Source: Streptococcus loxodontisalivarius
Lineage (GTDB): Bacteria > Bacillota > Bacilli > Lactobacillales > Streptococcaceae
NCBI RefSeq assembly: GCF_016908645.1
Contig: NZ_JAFBEH010000009.1
Coordinates: forward strand, 1-57,893
Length of the DNA stretch: 57,893 nucleotides
Direction: 5' to 3'
Shown here: positions 57,168 through 57,893 of the stretch, in pieces
Position numbering within the stretch: the first letter of the stretch is position 1
Layout: each line of letters opens with the position of its first letter
The notes under the pieces: model-generated
Database searches by the model: none
What the model was told of the DNA's origin: nothing
What the model saw: only the letters and a program-made list of their open reading frames with translations
Program-made: the position numbers and the translations under genes

Positions 57168-57824
57168 GTGAAAAAACTAAATGATATCAAAATCTCAGGT
57201 GTGTCTTTACCTCTCTACCTAGGTTTTGTTCTGACACTTATCGTTGTTATCGCAATGGGCAAATTGCCACTTAACATGGTTGGTATCACCTTCATGTTGG
57301 TGGTTCTTGGACACTTGTTCTACTATATTGGAGAAAAACTTCCATTTTGGAATACTTACCTGGGTGGTGGTTCAGTCTTCACCTTGATTGCAGCTGCAGT
57401 GCTTGCTGCGACTGGTCTTGTTCCAAAAGACGTTGTTTCAGCAACTTCTAGCTTTATGAGCGATTGGGGCTTCCTCGATTTCTATATCGCAGCCCTCATC
57501 TGTGGTTCTATCCTTGGTATGAACCGTAACCTCTTGGTTAAAGCCTCTACAAAATTCATTCCAGTTGCCTTGATTTCAATGGTTGTTGGTTTCTTTGCGA
57601 CAGGTGCAATGGGTGCCCTTCTTGGACAAGGTTTCGGTCACTCTGTTATGTATATCTCATTTGCCCAAATGGCAGGAGGTATGGGTGCAGGTATCGTTCC
57701 CCTTTCAAAAATCTATGCAGCAGGACTTCACACAGATGCAGCAGGTATCTTGAGCCAATTGGCACCAGCGACAACACTTGGTAATATCTTTGCGATTAGC
57801 TGCACAACAACCAGAAGTACTTGA
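57168..57824 (+). pseudogene. mleP: Malate permease (2-hydroxycarboxylate transporter), C-terminally truncated
   Basis: Start codon GTG at 57168 after AAAGGTCGGAG. 218 aa of a 2HCT-family transporter: about five to six helices, FTLIAAAVLAATGLVP, ICGSILGMNRNLLVKA, MAGGMGAGIVPLSKIY (GGxG signature), SQLAPATTLGNIFAI. The family usually has more than 400 residues and a second GGxG half, absent here. After GNIFAI the frame gives SCTTTRST and stops; another frame reads LAAQQPEVLDISGLI to a stop at about 57832, then the next gene starts at 57871. A deletion fused to a foreign or C-terminal end is likely. Confidence 0.75.
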
Positions 57825-57870
57825 TATCTCAGGTCTTATCTAATTCTAAGAGGAAAGGAGCACTATTATA

Positions 57871-57893
57871 ATGGCACAAGCACAATATGCAGG
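57871..57893 (+). CDS. Start of a further gene, cut by the window edge
   Basis: GGAAAGGAG followed 10 nt later by ATG and the codons MAQAQYA; only seven complete codons are inside the window. Product cannot be named. Confidence 0.5.

Overview
The window looks like chromosomal DNA of a salivarius-group Streptococcus (S. salivarius or a close relative). I base this on gene content and order: an Rgg regulator followed by a GH70 glucosyltransferase; phoH/ybeY/dgkA/era; pmrA-rpmG-secG-rnr-smpB; divergent pepQ/ccpA followed by two glycolipid glycosyltransferases; and a malolactic cluster. The DNA is AT-rich with mostly clear AGGAGG-type ribosome sites. I found no rRNA, tRNA, CRISPR array, prophage or intact insertion sequence. 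Species assignment is inference from memory of these families; nothing was searched.

Layout. 1-8.8 kb: glucan module, with rgg, a large secreted glucosyltransferase (gtf) and a GbpC/antigen I/II-like surface protein whose C-terminus is a Cys/Tyr/Ser-rich repeat tail instead of an LPXTG anchor. 9-11.4 kb: msrA, a YozE-family gene and a secreted LysM protein. 11.5-15.5 kb: phoH, ybeY, dgkA, era, with an unknown AT-rich gene between phoH and ybeY. 15.6-18.3 kb: small accessory genes (DinB-like, two Nudix, histidine phosphatase, membrane protein). 18.3-27.5 kb: mutM, coaE, an ABC transporter pair, pmrA, rpmG, secG, rnr, smpB. 27.5-32 kb: RpiR regulator and a beta-glucoside PTS/phospho-beta-glucosidase operon whose PTS gene has an in-frame stop. 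32-36 kb: gloA, nitroreductase, a membrane-anchored protein, a ROK protein and a probably frameshifted membrane protein. 36-41.3 kb: zinc-ribbon fragment, pepQ, ccpA and two glycolipid glycosyltransferases. 41.3-43.8 kb: Thr T-box, a small membrane protein, thrS. 44.3-54.3 kb: a cell-envelope island built round a two-component system. 54.5 kb to the end: mleR, malolactic enzyme and a truncated malate permease.

Most interesting system: in the 44-54 kb island an OmpR-type regulator and a histidine kinase with an almost purely Asp/Glu stretch in its extracellular sensor are surrounded by secreted or membrane-anchored proteins that share a helical repeat (pattern L-[ST]-[DS]-x-[DEQ]-K). Three genes there have near-identical promoters: TGCCACA direct repeats and a GAGC box at a fixed distance from a TATACT -10, with no recognisable -35. 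I infer a self-contained envelope-sensing regulon controlled by this two-component system.

Other notable points: a leader element placed directly at the start codons of era and rnr, both without a clear Shine-Dalgarno, with covarying stems; two families of long dispersed intergenic repeats; several decayed genes (PTS, malate permease, a membrane protein, a zinc-ribbon fragment); pmrA with no normal start codon; and three genes whose -10 box sits exactly 6 nt before the ATG, as expected of leaderless mRNAs.
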